Below, one piece after another: positions 23,810-32,894 of a stretch of 45,342 bases of DNA. The stretch comes from an uncultured Roseburia sp. (GTDB lineage: Bacteria; Bacillota; Clostridia; Lachnospirales; Lachnospiraceae). The position numbers and the translations under genes were made by a program. The notes beneath the pieces are model-generated. The model saw nothing but the letters and a program-made list of their open reading frames with translations, was not told the origin of the DNA and made no database searches. Position 1 is the first letter of the stretch. Each line of letters begins with the position of its first letter. Location of the stretch: positions 1-45,342 of the forward strand of contig CANDCP010000020.1 in the NCBI GenBank assembly GCA_947383215.1. Reading direction: 5' to 3'.

Positions 23810-24400
23810 CTAATACAGTTCCCCTTTGAAATTTTTCAGCTTATCATAGGTAGCAAGGATATCCTTGTTACCTTTTTCTAGTTGGTCGCGTATAATTTCC
23901 ACATAAATTACGGCCTTGTTAATCAGATGGTCGTCCTTGCTGTCCATACAGGAGCGCAGGTATGAGGCGAGCCGGGAGCTTTCGGTAAATCTGTTGACAA
24001 TATCGGAAAGGATACCGCGGGACGCGGAAACGTCCGTAAGATTTACAGGCTCAATCTGAACGATAAAACCGTTCTCGACTTCTTCCATGTAATAGGAATC
24101 GTCCGAGCCCCTTACACGGATAAAAGGAAGAAGGCTGGATTTGTGGATTTTTCCTACAATAAATATTTTTTGTATTTCCATAAAAAGCAAATAAAAAATT
24201 ATGGCGGAGGCCAGCGAAAAAATAAAAAGGGACGATTGGCTTTCCGTCAGGAGCTCCTGATTCGTATATCCGATAAAGCCGAGGATGCAGAGCATAAGGA
24301 ATGCAAAAACCGGACGGAAAGACAGACTTGTGATAAGCGATTTCCGGAATGTGGACAGATCCTTGTCTTGTAACGGAATAAAGGCATAATGTTTTTTCAT
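23810..24400 (-). CDS. Two-helix membrane protein of unknown function
   Basis: The 196-residue protein has two hydrophobic helices near the N-terminus (FRPVFAFLMLCILGFIGY and LFIFSLASAIIFYLLFM) and a soluble C-terminal domain of about 120 residues with no motif I can name. It is probably anchored with the C-terminal domain in the cytoplasm. The ATG at 24400 is chosen over an upstream frame extension, which lacks a ribosome site; a GGAAAGG lies farther than usual (about 13 bases) upstream. A consensus promoter lies at 24432-24460. It converges on the coiled-coil gene with one base between stops, leaving no space for a terminator. Confidence 0.7.
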   Translation of the reverse strand: MKKHYAFIPLQDKDLSTFRKSLITSLSFRPVFAFLMLCILGFIGYTNQELLTESQSSLFIFSLASAIIFYLLFMEIQKIFIVGKIHKSSLLPFIRVRGSDDSYYMEEVENGFIVQIEPVNLTDVSASRGILSDIVNRFTESSRLASYLRSCMDSKDDHLINKAVIYVEIIRDQLEKGNKDILATYDKLKNFKGELY

Positions 24401-24431
24401 GATATTAATAAACCATCCTTTCCTATATAGT

Positions 24432-24460
24432 ATTGTATGGTGAGATGGAAATAATGTCAA
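24432..24460 (-). promoter_or_regulatory. Promoter of the two-helix membrane protein gene
   Basis: On the minus strand TTGACA (24455-24460) and TACAAT (24432-24437) have a 17-base spacer. Confidence 0.75.
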
Positions 24461-24538
24461 CCGGACTGTTTATTCTGTGCCGGGAGAATCTGTAATCGAA
24501 GAAAGGGCAAGAATTAAAAAAAATTTAAGAAACTGAAC

Positions 24539-24567
24539 TTATCAAGTTAAAATTCACTTGTTATACT
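24539..24567 (+). promoter_or_regulatory. Promoter of the two-component genes, with overlapping palindrome
   Basis: TTATCA (24539-24544) and TATACT (24562-24567) have a 17-base spacer. The palindrome AACTT-ATC-AAGTT (24536-24548) covers the -35 and could be an operator. Confidence 0.5.
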
Positions 24568-24629
24568 ATTTGAAATTTGTACTCTTCGGCGCAAGAGGCA
24601 TAAAATAAACAAAAAAGAGGGGACGGATC

Positions 24630-25322
24630 ATGAACATACTGGTGTGCGACGACGACAAGGAGATTGTTGAGGCAATTGAAATATATCTGCAGCAGGAGGG
24701 ATACAGTATCCTGAAGGCGTACGACGGCGAGCAGGCGCTTGCCATGCTGAAAGAAAATGAGGTGCATCTGCTGATTATAGACGTGATGATGCCGAAGCTG
24801 GACGGAATTCGGGCGACGCTTAAAATACGCGAGGAGAGCAGTATACCGATTATTATTTTGTCGGCGAAATCCGAAGATTCGGACAAGATTCTGGGATTAA
24901 ATATCGGTGCGGACGATTATATCACAAAACCGTTTAATCCGCTCGAACTGGTGGCGCGCGTAAAGTCACAGCTACGCCGTTATACGAAGCTGGGCAATGC
25001 GGCGGAAAGTTCGCAGGCAGTCTACACAGTGGGCGGATTGATGATTAACGACGATTTAAAGGAGGTCAGCGTAGACGGAGAGGTGGTTAAGCTGACGCCG
25101 ATTGAGTATAATATTTTGCTTTTGCTCGTGAAGAATCAGGGGAAGGTATTTTCAATCGATCAGATTTATGAAAATATCTGGAACGAGGACGCAATCGGAG
25201 CGGATAACACGGTGGCTGTTCATATCCGCCACATCCGCGAAAAGATTGAGATAAATCCAAAGGAGCCGAGATATCTGAAGGTGGTATGGGGCGTCGGTTA
25301 CAAGATTGAAAAGAACGGATAA
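24630..25322 (+). CDS. OmpR/VanR-type response regulator
   Basis: The 230-residue protein has an N-terminal receiver domain with the acidic pocket DDD (7-9), phosphoacceptor Asp51 in LLIIDVMMPKLDG, a conserved Thr/Ser region and Lys in TKPFNPLEL. A C-terminal winged-helix DNA-binding domain follows (TPIEYNILLLLVKNQGKVFS and VAVHIRHIREKIE). It should be phosphorylated by the kinase encoded 21 bases downstream and bind promoter DNA. GAGGGGAC precedes the ATG. The sequence is closest in style to VanR-like regulators of Clostridia, which often control cell-envelope genes; the target is unknown. Confidence 0.95.
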   Translation: MNILVCDDDKEIVEAIEIYLQQEGYSILKAYDGEQALAMLKENEVHLLIIDVMMPKLDGIRATLKIREESSIPIIILSAKSEDSDKILGLNIGADDYITKPFNPLELVARVKSQLRRYTKLGNAAESSQAVYTVGGLMINDDLKEVSVDGEVVKLTPIEYNILLLLVKNQGKVFSIDQIYENIWNEDAIGADNTVAVHIRHIREKIEINPKEPRYLKVVWGVGYKIEKNG

Positions 25323-25343
25323 CAGTGGGAAAGGCGGTTCTCT

Positions 25344-27722
25344 ATGAAAAAAAGGCAGTATGCCCCGTTGTGGAAAAACATTGGGATTGCCGTGCAGATG
25401 ATACTGACGGTGATATTTGTCGTTTCGGTATGCTTGCTGAGCGCCTTGATTCATAAGAAGGTATTGGACAGCCGGGATGTCAGCAATGCAAATTTTGTGG
25501 ATTCGGGGTGCTACTCCGATTTGTTTCGGGAAAAGACGGATGAGCTGATTAATTTTTTAAAACTGCGGAGTAAATTTGAGACAAACGGAGAGTATGATCC
25601 GAAAAAGATCGTCAATACGCTTCGCTATGCGAAAGACGGAACGATTCTGGAGGATACCGGAAACAGTCATATATATATTGTGTCCCAGGACTCGGAGGGC
25701 AACTATGAGTACAGCGAGAGGTACACCGGCGATCTGTTCTCAGAGGAAGGCGAAAATGTGCAGGAAAAGGCGCAGGTGCGTCTTTCAAATTATACGATCG
25801 GAGATTTGATAAACTGGTCAAAGAAGGGATATACAAAGACCAACGGAAAACTGGATGAAGAATACCGCTCGATTACGGGGGACAGCATTGCGGAATCGCT
25901 TGACGCGGAGCTTATCACGCAGGTGCAGGCGGACAATTTATACAGCGCGCTGGAGGCGACGCTCTCTACGATTGGCCAGGAGGGGAGCGCGTATAAAAAG
26001 GGGCTGAATGAATTTCAGGTCGACGAGACAAATTTGACATACAGCTACGGGGAAAACGGCCGACAGCTGTATTCCAATATGGACAGACAGGAGGACTATC
26101 TCGGCTATGCGAGGTCGCAGGGGAGCTATCTTTATTACGACGGCATCAATCTGAAATTTCGGACAAACATAGGAGAGATGGAAGAGTATTTTTATAGCAC
26201 TTTGGACGGGGCGCTCTCAAACCTCGGGTCGCAGGCGGAGTTTATGGTGGCGGTTAACACGAATTTTTCGTATCCGGATGATTTTTCCAAGGCGAGGGCA
26301 GAGTACGCCACGCTGCATCCCTGGGTGATCATCAGCATTATAGCGCTTGTCGTGAGCCTTTTTGGGTGGATTATTTCGCTGGTGTATCTGACGACTGCGG
26401 CGGGGCGCAGCGAGGAGGACGAGGGGACGCACCTGAATATATTTGACCGTATTAAGACGGAAATCTTTTTCGCGTCTTTTGTGGTAGTAGTTGTGCTTTT
26501 AATTGGGATGACGCTCTCGGTGTCCCAGAGCAGCTGGGGGATTCCGGGGATGCTTGTTATGGCGGGCGTCGGCGCGTTTATCTACGACGGCGTATTTCTG
26601 CTGTTTTATCTGAGCATGGTAAGACGGATAAAGGCGGGGGTTTTATGGGAACACAGCCTGCTCTTGTGGTTTGTGAAAGGTATCCGCCGCGTGATGTCCA
26701 CATGGAAGAGCTCCGTGCGGATTCTTGTTCTGTACGGTATGGGGATATTTCTGCTTCTGCTGCTTGCCTACGGAAGTTTTGCGATGAACAGTGTGCTGGC
26801 GATCGCAGGCTTGCTGTTGCTTGTCTGCGGCGAGGGAATTATTTACCTTCGGGATGTGGTAGGGCAGCAGGAAATTATGAAGGGAATCGAGAAAATAACG
26901 GACGGCGATCTCTCATACAAGCTTCCGCTCGATAATTTGCACAGCGATAACCGGGAGCTTGCGCAGGCGGTCAACAGTATCGGCGACGGGCTGCGCCACG
27001 CGGTAAATGAGAGTACGAAAAACGAGCGCATGAAAGCCGATCTGATTACAAATGTATCCCATGATATAAAAACGCCGCTCACCTCAATTATCAACTATGT
27101 CAATCTTTTAAAGATGGAGCCGATTGAGAATGAGCGGATAAGGGAATATATTCATATATTGGATGAGAAGTCCCAGAGGCTCAAGCAGCTGACCGAGGAT
27201 CTGGTAGAGGCGTCCCGCATCAGCTCCGGCAATATTACGCTTCAGATGACGAAGATTAATCTGGTAGAGCTGATTTATCAGACCGGAGGAGAATTTAACG
27301 AGAAGTTTGAGGCGAAGGATCTGACGACGATTACAAAGCTGCCGAAAGACGCGGCATATATTATGGCGGACGGCAGGCGGATTTGGCGCGTGGTGGAGAA
27401 TCTCTATAATAATGTTGCGAAATATGCGATGGCGCATACGCGCGTCTATGTGACAATGGAGAAAAACGAGGACGAGGTAAAGTTTTCGATAAAGAATATT
27501 TCGGAGCAGCTGATCGCGGTCGATTCCTCCGAGCTGACCGAGCGTTTCATCCGGGGGGAGGAGGCGCGCTCGACGGAGGGAAGCGGTTTGGGGCTTTCCA
27601 TCGCGCAAAACCTTACCATGCTGATGGGGGGGCAGTTCGACATACAGCTTGACGGAGACGTATTTACGGCGGCCTTTACATTTCCTCTCGTGAAAGAATC
27701 GGAACAAAAACCTATTGACTAA
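25344..27722 (+). CDS. Sensor histidine kinase with multi-helix membrane region
   Basis: The 792-residue kinase has a first membrane helix (about 12-36), a long extracellular part of about 290 residues without a recognised domain, and then a bundle of about five hydrophobic segments between residues 326 and 496. A linker leads to the HisKA dimerisation helix with the phosphoacceptor His573 (NVSHDIKTPLTSIINY). The HATPase_c N box (VENLYNNVAKYA, near 685) and the GSGLGLSIA G box near 748 follow. The membrane bundle is unusual beside the common two-helix plan and may sense a lipid or a transporter partner. It pairs with the regulator just upstream. Its last codons overlap the cysK promoter. Confidence 0.93.
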   Translation: MKKRQYAPLWKNIGIAVQMILTVIFVVSVCLLSALIHKKVLDSRDVSNANFVDSGCYSDLFREKTDELINFLKLRSKFETNGEYDPKKIVNTLRYAKDGTILEDTGNSHIYIVSQDSEGNYEYSERYTGDLFSEEGENVQEKAQVRLSNYTIGDLINWSKKGYTKTNGKLDEEYRSITGDSIAESLDAELITQVQADNLYSALEATLSTIGQEGSAYKKGLNEFQVDETNLTYSYGENGRQLYSNMDRQEDYLGYARSQGSYLYYDGINLKFRTNIGEMEEYFYSTLDGALSNLGSQAEFMVAVNTNFSYPDDFSKARAEYATLHPWVIISIIALVVSLFGWIISLVYLTTAAGRSEEDEGTHLNIFDRIKTEIFFASFVVVVVLLIGMTLSVSQSSWGIPGMLVMAGVGAFIYDGVFLLFYLSMVRRIKAGVLWEHSLLLWFVKGIRRVMSTWKSSVRILVLYGMGIFLLLLLAYGSFAMNSVLAIAGLLLLVCGEGIIYLRDVVGQQEIMKGIEKITDGDLSYKLPLDNLHSDNRELAQAVNSIGDGLRHAVNESTKNERMKADLITNVSHDIKTPLTSIINYVNLLKMEPIENERIREYIHILDEKSQRLKQLTEDLVEASRISSGNITLQMTKINLVELIYQTGGEFNEKFEAKDLTTITKLPKDAAYIMADGRRIWRVVENLYNNVAKYAMAHTRVYVTMEKNEDEVKFSIKNISEQLIAVDSSELTERFIRGEEARSTEGSGLGLSIAQNLTMLMGGQFDIQLDGDVFTAAFTFPLVKESEQKPID

Positions 27723-27743
27723 CTATGAATAAAGGGATATAAT
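27715..27743 (+). promoter_or_regulatory. Sigma-A promoter of cysK and the hem genes
   Basis: TTGACT (27715-27720) and TATAAT (27738-27743) have a 17-base spacer. The -35 overlaps the last codons and stop of the histidine kinase gene. No riboswitch-like structure was recognised in the short leader. Confidence 0.8.
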
Positions 27744-27799
27744 TGGTCCATGGAAAAACAAGCATATAAAACCGAAAAAACAGGAGAGAGGGACAGGAT

Positions 27800-28729
27800 A
27801 TGGCAAAGATTGCAAAGAAGTTGACAGATTTGATAGGAAATACACCGCTTTTGGAGCTTGGCAATTATGGAGAAAAAAACGGGCTGGAGGCAAGGCTGGT
27901 CGCGAAGGTGGAATCTTTTAATCCGCTTGGAAGCGTGAAGGACAGGGTTGCGTTTGCGATGATCGAGAAGGGGATTGAGGAGGGGAAGATTAACCGGGAT
28001 ACGGTTATTATTGAACCGACCAGCGGAAATACCGGAATCGGACTTGCGTTTGTCGCGGCGTCCAAAGGATTGAAGCTGATTCTTACAATGCCGGATACCA
28101 TGAGTATTGAGAGAAGAAGGATTGTATCGGCGCTGGGAGCGACGGTCGTTCTGACGCCGGGAGCCGAAGGGATGAAGGGCGCGATTGCGAAGGCGGAGGA
28201 GCTTGTCGAGGAATACGGGAACGCGATTATCCCGCAGCAATTTGAAAATGCGGCAAATCCGGCGGCGCACAGGGCGACGACTGCTATGGAAATTTTGAGG
28301 GATACCGACGGGAATGTAGACATTTTTGTCGCGGGCGTGGGCACGGGCGGAACCGTGACGGGCACGGGCGAAGTCTTAAAGGAGAACAATCCCGACGTAA
28401 AAATTGTCGCAGTTGAGCCGGCCGGCTCGCCGGTTTTGTCGGGCGGCAAGCCGGGCCCGCATAAGATTCAGGGGATCGGCGCCGGTTTCGTTCCGGGCGT
28501 GTTGAATCTTGACGTTATAGACGAGATTATAAAGGTGGAAAATGACGACGCGTTTGCGGCCGCCAGAGACGCGGCGAAGTCGGAGGGGCTGTTAGTCGGC
28601 ATTTCTTCCGGCGCGGCACTGTTTGCGGCGACGCAGCTTGCAAAGAGACCGGAGAACAGAGGGAAAACGATTGTGGTGCTGCTGCCGGATACGGGGGAGA
28701 GATATTTGTCGACGGCGTTATTTGAGTAA
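27800..28729 (+). CDS. cysK: Cysteine synthase A (O-acetylserine sulfhydrylase)
   Basis: The 309-residue PLP enzyme joins O-acetylserine and sulfide to make cysteine. Lys47 in [10 protein letters not shown] binds [12 protein letters not shown] (from about 73) is the substrate loop, and [10 protein letters not shown] near 177-186 holds the PLP phosphate. The C-terminal [10 protein letters not shown] is also typical. The length is normal. AGGAGAG precedes the ATG. The gene is 25 bases upstream of hemA, so it may share a transcript with the tetrapyrrole genes; siroheme is the cofactor of sulfite reductases that supply sulfide. The functional link is inferred from position. Confidence 0.96.
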   Translation: MAKIAKKLTDLIGNTPLLELGNYGEKNGLEARLVAKVESFNPLGSVKDRVAFAMIEKGIEEGKINRDTVIIEPTSGNTGIGLAFVAASKGLKLILTMPDTMSIERRRIVSALGATVVLTPGAEGMKGAIAKAEELVEEYGNAIIPQQFENAANPAAHRATTAMEILRDTDGNVDIFVAGVGTGGTVTGTGEVLKENNPDVKIVAVEPAGSPVLSGGKPGPHKIQGIGAGFVPGVLNLDVIDEIIKVENDDAFAAARDAAKSEGLLVGISSGAALFAATQLAKRPENRGKTIVVLLPDTGERYLSTALFE

Positions 28730-28754
28730 GACGCGCCGTGTTGGAGCCAGAAAT

Positions 28755-29903
28755 ATGAACTGTATCAGTATCAGTTTTAAAAATGCGCATATTGATTTTA
28801 GAGAGCGGTTTTCATTTTCCGAGGAGGAGAAGCGCCGATTTGAAGAGAAGGCGATTTCGGCCGGAGCCAAAAGCTGCGTCGTCGTTTCGACCTGCAACAG
28901 ATCAGAGATTTATTTTACCGGGGACGAGCGAGTCCTTGATGGGATGCAGACCCTTTTGACACAAGAAAAGCGCGTAAAAGAAGAGGATTTCAAAAAAGCG
29001 GTTGGTATTTACAGCGGGGATATGGCGGCGTATCATCTGTTTAAGGTGGCCTGCGGTATGGATTCGATGGTGCTGGGGGAAGACGAAATTTTGCGCCAGG
29101 TGAAAGAGGCTTATCAGTGCGCGCTTGCCCGGGGGCGCTGCGATTATGAGTGCAATATCTTCTTTCAGGAAGCGCTGCATGTGGCAAAGGCGGTGAAAAC
29201 GGATACAAAAATTTCAAAGACGCCCGTTTCCATCGCGACGCTGACGGCGCATAGCGTATTTGAATTTTTAGAGGGAAAAGAAGGCGGCGCAGTTCTTTTA
29301 GTGGGGGCGTACGGAAAAATCGGAGCCGCGGTCGGGCGGAATATAATGGAAAATCAGAGGATACGCCTGCTGGCGACCAGCAGGAGCCACCGCGGCCGGG
29401 AAGAAATTTTTGGAAGCAGGCCGAATGTGGCATGCGTTCCCTATGAAAGACGGTATGATTATCTGGATGAGGCCGACGTCATTATCAGCGCAACCGCAAG
29501 TCCCCATTATACATTTACCGGGGACGAGACAATGAAATTTTTGAAGCGAAAAAAGAGCCGTCTGTTTGTCGATCTGGCGGTGCCAAGAGATATTGACGGG
29601 AAGATCGGCGGGATTGGCGGGATAAAGCTTCTTCAGATCGACGATTTCAGGGAATTGTCGAGAGCAAATAACGCGGTAAAAATAAGGGAAATGGAAAAAG
29701 CGCAGGGATATATACAAGAGGGGATGGAGGAAGCGAAAAAATCGCTTGCCTACCACAGGTTTTCGAGGGAGAAAGAGAGGCTGGAGGCGCTTGCGGCAAA
29801 AAAAGGCGTGCCGTATCTGTTTTATCAGCTCCGCGACAGAATGAGCGGCGACGAGTTAATTTCTCTTGTGGAAGGACTGGAAGAAATTATGGGAGAACAG
29901 TGA
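28755..29903 (+). CDS. hemA: Glutamyl-tRNA reductase
   Basis: The 382-residue enzyme reduces glutamyl-tRNA to glutamate-1-semialdehyde, the first step of C5 tetrapyrrole synthesis. The catalytic Cys47 lies in VVVSTCNRSEIY. The GEDEILRQVKEAY region (tRNA/substrate binding) and the NADPH fold (VLLVGAYGKIGAAVGRN) follow. It is somewhat shorter than typical family members of about 420 residues, mostly at the C-terminal dimerisation end. The start at 28755 has GGAG upstream; the longer frame from 28623 is a shadow of cysK and is rejected. It leads the run hemA-sirC-hemC-cobA/hemD-hemB-hemL. Confidence 0.93.
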   Translation: MNCISISFKNAHIDFRERFSFSEEEKRRFEEKAISAGAKSCVVVSTCNRSEIYFTGDERVLDGMQTLLTQEKRVKEEDFKKAVGIYSGDMAAYHLFKVACGMDSMVLGEDEILRQVKEAYQCALARGRCDYECNIFFQEALHVAKAVKTDTKISKTPVSIATLTAHSVFEFLEGKEGGAVLLVGAYGKIGAAVGRNIMENQRIRLLATSRSHRGREEIFGSRPNVACVPYERRYDYLDEADVIISATASPHYTFTGDETMKFLKRKKSRLFVDLAVPRDIDGKIGGIGGIKLLQIDDFRELSRANNAVKIREMEKAQGYIQEGMEEAKKSLAYHRFSREKERLEALAAKKGVPYLFYQLRDRMSGDELISLVEGLEEIMGEQ

Positions 29904-29904
29904 T

Positions 29905-30543
29905 ATGGCGTATTTTCCGTTTTTGGTCGATATAGAGGGAAAAAATATACGGATTGTGGGCGGCGGAAAGGTGGCGGCGAGAAAGGTTCGCATAATGGCC
30001 GAATATGGCGCGCATCTTTTTGTGACGGCGCCGGCGGTGGAGGAGACGATCCGCCTGTTGGCCTCAGATATTGAGAATCAGATTGTAATAGACGAGAGGG
30101 ATTTTGCGGAATCGGACCTAGACGATATGGATTTTGTGATCGCCGCGACTGCGTCCGAGGCGTTGAACTGCGAGGTCGGCCGGCTTTGCGGGCAGAGGAA
30201 AATACCGGTTAACGTGGTGGATATGGAGCAGGAGTGTGATTTCATTTTCCCGGCGATTATAAAAGAACAGGATTTGCTGGTGGCAATTTCCACCGGAGGG
30301 AAAAGCCCGCTGTTTGCGGCGTGGTTGAAAAAGGAGCTGCGCAGGCACATTCCGGCGTTTTACGGGAAGCTTGTGGAAGGACTCGGAAGCTGTCGCGAGA
30401 ACATCTTACAAAACGTTTTGCAGCCGGCGCAGAGAAAGCGGATTTTCGGAGATCTGATCGAGAGAGGGATTTCGCGCGGCGGAGAGCTTACGGACGAGGA
30501 TGTGAGAGCCGTGACAGAGAAAAATGTCAGAGGGAACAGGTAG
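29905..30543 (+). CDS. Precorrin-2 dehydrogenase / sirohydrochlorin ferrochelatase (CysG-N/Met8 type)
   Basis: The 212-residue protein oxidises precorrin-2 to sirohydrochlorin with NAD+ and may insert iron to form siroheme. The NAD-binding motif is IRIVGGGKVAARKV near residues 15-28. NVVDMEQECDFIFPAI (about 107-122) carries the conserved Asp, and the STGGKSPLFAAWL segment is typical of the Met8/SirC/CysG-N group. The ATG at 29905 lies 1 base after the hemA stop, with GGGAG upstream. Whether it also chelates iron cannot be read from sequence. With the CobA domain two genes on, it completes the branch toward siroheme or cobalt-precorrin. Confidence 0.9.
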   Translation: MAYFPFLVDIEGKNIRIVGGGKVAARKVRIMAEYGAHLFVTAPAVEETIRLLASDIENQIVIDERDFAESDLDDMDFVIAATASEALNCEVGRLCGQRKIPVNVVDMEQECDFIFPAIIKEQDLLVAISTGGKSPLFAAWLKKELRRHIPAFYGKLVEGLGSCRENILQNVLQPAQRKRIFGDLIERGISRGGELTDEDVRAVTEKNVRGNR

Positions 30544-30544
30544 T

Positions 30545-31417
30545 ATGAAACGGTTGGTATTTGGAACGAGGGGAAGCGAACTGGCGCTGGCGCAGACAAG
30601 GTCTGTGATTGCCGCTGTCGCCAGGCAGTTTCCGGACATCGTCTGCGAGACGAAAGTTATAACGACAAAAGGGGACCGGCTCCTGGATAAGCCGCTTGTG
30701 GAATTTGGCGGAAAAGGCGCGTTTATATCGGAAATCGAAGAAAAGATAAAAAACGGAGAAATTCATGCGGCTGTCCACAGCGCGAAGGATATGCCGGCAA
30801 AGCTGGAAGACGGTCTATACATCGCAGGCGCGTTAGAGCGGGAGAATCCGACGGATGTATTAGTTACGACAGACTGGAAAGGCTTTTTGAGAAAGGAACA
30901 TCCCGTCGTCGGGACATCCAGCCTGAGGCGTCGGGAGCAGATATCGCGTCATTTTCCGGGCTGCGAGTGTTCTTTGCTGCGGGGCAATGTAAACACAAGG
31001 CTGAAAAAATTAAAGGACGGGCTTTATGACGGGATCATTCTGGCGTCGGCAGGGTTAAAGCGTCTCGGATTGTCAGACAAAGCGGAATTTCAATATCATG
31101 AGTTTACGGCAGACGAGATGGTGCCGGCAGGCGGACAGGGGATCATAGTGATCGAGACAAAACGCGGCAGTGAATTTGCCGATGTTTTTTCTGCGATTAG
31201 CGATGAGCGTGCGCAGATAGAGCTAAAGCTTGAGCGGCGCGCGTTAGAGCTGTTGGGAGCGGGGTGTCATGAGCCGGTGGGAGTATTTACCGAGGCGGAT
31301 TTATCGGCCCGCAGCGTGCGCATTTTTCTGTTTCGCGGAAAGGGAGAGCCGCAGCGCGCGGTAGTTTCGCTGAAAGATGCGGAAAAATATATAGAGGAAA
31401 TGGCGCGACATGAGTAA
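30545..31417 (+). CDS. hemC: Porphobilinogen deaminase (hydroxymethylbilane synthase)
   Basis: The 290-residue enzyme joins four porphobilinogen units to hydroxymethylbilane on a dipyrromethane cofactor bound to Cys241 (LLGAGCHEPVGVF). Other markers are GTRGSELALAQT near the N-terminus, VHSAKDMPAKL, and the Arg-rich GTSSLRRREQISR that binds substrate carboxylates. The start at 30545 lies 1 base after the previous stop. The last 8 bases overlap the next gene, which suggests coupled translation. Confidence 0.97.
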   Translation: MKRLVFGTRGSELALAQTRSVIAAVARQFPDIVCETKVITTKGDRLLDKPLVEFGGKGAFISEIEEKIKNGEIHAAVHSAKDMPAKLEDGLYIAGALERENPTDVLVTTDWKGFLRKEHPVVGTSSLRRREQISRHFPGCECSLLRGNVNTRLKKLKDGLYDGIILASAGLKRLGLSDKAEFQYHEFTADEMVPAGGQGIIVIETKRGSEFADVFSAISDERAQIELKLERRALELLGAGCHEPVGVFTEADLSARSVRIFLFRGKGEPQRAVVSLKDAEKYIEEMARHE

Positions 31418-32894
31418 GGTTTATCTGGTCGGTGCAGGTCCGGGAGACGCGGAGCTGATCACCGTAAAAGGAAAGAGACTTTTGGAAGAATGCGACGCGG
31501 TGATTTATGACAGATTGGCGTCTTCGGAACTGTTAAAGTACACAAGGGCAGAGTGTGTGAAGATATACGTCGGCAAGGAGGCCGGACATCACTCGAAAAC
31601 GCAGGAGCAGATCCACGAAATTATGCGAAAGGCGGCGCAAAGATATCAGAAAATCGTGCGGTTAAAAGGGGGGGATCCGTTCGTTTTCGGGAGAGGCGGG
31701 GAGGAAGCGCTCTTTTTGCAGGAGCAGGGGATTCCATTTGAAGCGGTTCCGGGAGTTACCTCTGCGGTGGCCGTGCCGGAAGCGGCCGGGATTCCGGTGA
31801 CGCACCGGGGGATTTGCCAGAGCTTTCACGTGATTACCGGACATACCGGGGACGGGGGGCTGACGGAAAATTACGGGCTGCTTGCACAGCTTGGCGGCAC
31901 GCTTGTTTTTTTGATGGGGCGGTCCCGACTGGGCGAAATCTGCGGGCAGTTAATGCATTATGGTATGGATCAAAATACGGCGGCGGCGGTGATTTCAGAG
32001 GGGACGACACCGCGGCAGCAGACGGTTCGCGGGACACTTAAAGATATAGAGGAAAAGGCGCGAAAAGCCGGGATAAAGTCTCCGGCTCTTATTGTCGTGG
32101 GGAGCGTGTGCGCGCTGCCGATTCGAAGCGGCGGCAAAAGGCTCGGCGTGACCGCGACAGCGCATACGGCGGCAAAGCTGAGGACGCTGCTGGAGGAGAA
32201 GGGTTTTACCGTCGTGGAGACTTGTAATATGGAGGTTATAGAGACAAGAGAGGCGGAAAACGTTTTGAAAAAGGCTGTGCAGCCGGACGTTCGCTGGATT
32301 ATGTTTACAAGTCCGAACGGCGTTCGCGTATTTTTCCGGAAGCTTAAGGAAGGCGGCGCGGCTTTGGAGCGCTTGTCCGAAAAGAAATTTGCCGTAATCG
32401 GGGCCGGAAGCCGGGAGGAACTGAGAAAGTACGGGATAGAGGCGCATTTTATGCCCGGGCAGTATACCTCGAAGGCGTTGGGGACGGAGTTTGTCCGCTC
32501 GGTCAGAAATCCCGGTAAAATTTTGATTCCGCGGGCGGCCGCGGGCAGTGTGGAATTGACGTCTGTCTTAGCGGCAGCGGGATGTGACTACGAGGATCTT
32601 CCGATTTATGACGTAAAGGGAAAATTGGCCGTGGGAAGCGAAGAAATGGAGCGGATTCAGTGTCATGTGTTTGTCAGCGCTTCCGGCGTCAACGCGTTTT
32701 TTGACGAGGTGGAGCGCAAACTTTCGGATTATCGTTTCGGGGGAGAAATCGCGTGTATCGGGGAAGCGACAAAGGAGGCGCTAGCAAAGCGCGGATACAG
32801 AGCCGATCTCGTATCTGAGGTACACGACGCCGAAGGTCTTGCAGGGAGTCTGGAAAAATATTATGCGGAAGGCGAGAAGGAGCAGAAGGCATGA
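31410..32894 (+). CDS. CobA-HemD fusion: uroporphyrinogen-III methyltransferase and synthase
   Basis: The 494-residue protein has two domains. Residues about 1-240 are a SAM-dependent uroporphyrinogen-III C-methyltransferase (CobA/SirA): [12 protein letters not shown] near 6-17, [14 protein letters not shown] near 86-99, and [21 protein letters not shown]. It makes precorrin-2. Residues about 245-494 are uroporphyrinogen-III synthase (HemD), with markers such as [13 protein letters not shown] and [14 protein letters not shown]. The fusion lets one protein close the ring of hydroxymethylbilane and then methylate it. It overlaps hemC by 8 bases and hemB by 4 bases. This domain order is common in Clostridia. 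Confidence 0.95.
   Translation: MSKVYLVGAGPGDAELITVKGKRLLEECDAVIYDRLASSELLKYTRAECVKIYVGKEAGHHSKTQEQIHEIMRKAAQRYQKIVRLKGGDPFVFGRGGEEALFLQEQGIPFEAVPGVTSAVAVPEAAGIPVTHRGICQSFHVITGHTGDGGLTENYGLLAQLGGTLVFLMGRSRLGEICGQLMHYGMDQNTAAAVISEGTTPRQQTVRGTLKDIEEKARKAGIKSPALIVVGSVCALPIRSGGKRLGVTATAHTAAKLRTLLEEKGFTVVETCNMEVIETREAENVLKKAVQPDVRWIMFTSPNGVRVFFRKLKEGGAALERLSEKKFAVIGAGSREELRKYGIEAHFMPGQYTSKALGTEFVRSVRNPGKILIPRAAAGSVELTSVLAAAGCDYEDLPIYDVKGKLAVGSEEMERIQCHVFVSASGVNAFFDEVERKLSDYRFGGEIACIGEATKEALAKRGYRADLVSEVHDAEGLAGSLEKYYAEGEKEQKA

Noticed and set aside
27744-27799. Cobalamin riboswitch before the cysK/hem run
   Set aside because: The leader is only about 50 nt and lacks a B12-box; too short for this riboswitch.
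28623-28754. Extended hemA start inside cysK
   Set aside because: The arginine-rich extension is the cysK sequence in another frame; GGAG and the normal HemA N-terminus fix the start at 28755.
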